Shown piece after piece: positions 5,811 through 5,904 of a DNA stretch of 5,904 nt. The notes beneath the pieces are model-generated. The model was given only the letters and a program-made list of their open reading frames with translations, was not told the origin of the DNA and made no database searches. A program made the translations under genes and the position numbers. This DNA comes from an uncultured Chlorobiota bacterium. Lineage in GTDB: Bacteria; Bacteroidota; Kapaibacteriia; OLB7. The DNA lies in the NCBI GenBank assembly GCA_946481475.1, contig CAMLOB010000279.1, forward strand, positions 1-5,904, written 5' to 3'. How positions within the stretch are numbered: position 1 is the first letter of the stretch; each line of letters starts with the position of its first letter.

Positions 5811-5839
5811 TGTATAGCTGCTTTCGATGGGTAGGTTCC
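5811..5839 (-). promoter_or_regulatory. Candidate ECF-type promoter of the sigma operon
   Basis: On the minus strand, GGAACC (5839-5834) is followed after 17 bases by TATACA (5816-5811), about 28 bases before the sigma ATG. A GGAAC -35 element is typical of many ECF sigma factors, which often activate their own operon. The -10 part looks more like a housekeeping box than the usual ECF one. This is a motif match by eye only. Confidence 0.3.
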
Positions 5840-5871
5840 GTAGTGTCGAAGAAAAGTTGCAGTGCCGGCAA

Positions 5872-5890
5872 GATCGGATGCAATCCGATC
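5872..5890. promoter_or_regulatory. Perfect inverted repeat upstream of the sigma operon (possible operator)
   Basis: GATCGGAT (5872-5879) and ATCCGATC (5883-5890) form a perfect 8-bp inverted repeat around a GCA spacer, 90-108 bp upstream of the sigma ATG. No T-run follows on either strand, so it does not look like a terminator. Its size and symmetry suit a dimeric regulator site, but a neighbouring gene beyond the window could own it, and chance cannot be excluded. Confidence 0.4.
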
Positions 5891-5904
5891 AAAAACCGGG
5901 GAGG

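Overview
The window looks like chromosomal DNA of a Gram-negative bacterium of the FCB group (Bacteroidota, Chlorobiota, Ignavibacteriota or Kapabacteria side). The strongest clue is the C-terminal domain of the large minus-strand gene. It has the YPNP...TGTYLY...KKMQVVR layout of a type IX secretion (Por) sorting domain, which is largely confined to this group. The SpoIIM-family and RDD-family membrane proteins also resemble versions common in Bacteroidota-like genomes. The window alone cannot give a genus or species. I see no rRNA, tRNA, transposase, phage gene or CRISPR array.

Layout from left to right: (1) the 3' part of a RimJ/RimL-type GNAT acetyltransferase (2-511, +), cut by the window edge; (2) a Rid/YjgF-family protein (622-1050, +) that lacks the catalytic arginine of true RidA; (3) an RDD-family membrane protein (1098-1835, -), convergent with the Rid gene; (4) a SpoIIM/DUF95-family membrane protein (2090-3055, +), divergent from the RDD gene across a 254-bp gap that contains a degenerate TGAGC-type repeat; (5) a 332-bp gap (3056-3387) of decaying tandem modules, with two minus-strand terminator hairpins, the remains of a third, and a heptanucleotide array of nearly ten copies; (6) a two-gene minus-strand operon with an ECF sigma factor first (5195-5782) and then a 605-residue single-pass membrane protein ending in a T9SS-type sorting domain (3388-5205); (7) the upstream region of that operon (5783-5904), with a candidate ECF-type promoter and a perfect inverted repeat.

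The sigma factor and the membrane protein overlap or nearly touch, and they share one terminator region. The membrane protein has a short cytoplasmic N-terminus, one transmembrane helix and a large exported part, which is the layout of an anti-sigma factor. It has no zinc-binding motif, and its C-terminus looks like a T9SS cargo signal. A sigma/anti-sigma pair whose anti-sigma carries a T9SS-type domain is the most interesting hypothesis here. RDD and SpoIIM proteins are often neighbours in this lineage and probably act at the inner membrane in a shared but unknown role. The acetyltransferase and Rid genes look like ordinary metabolic or housekeeping functions.
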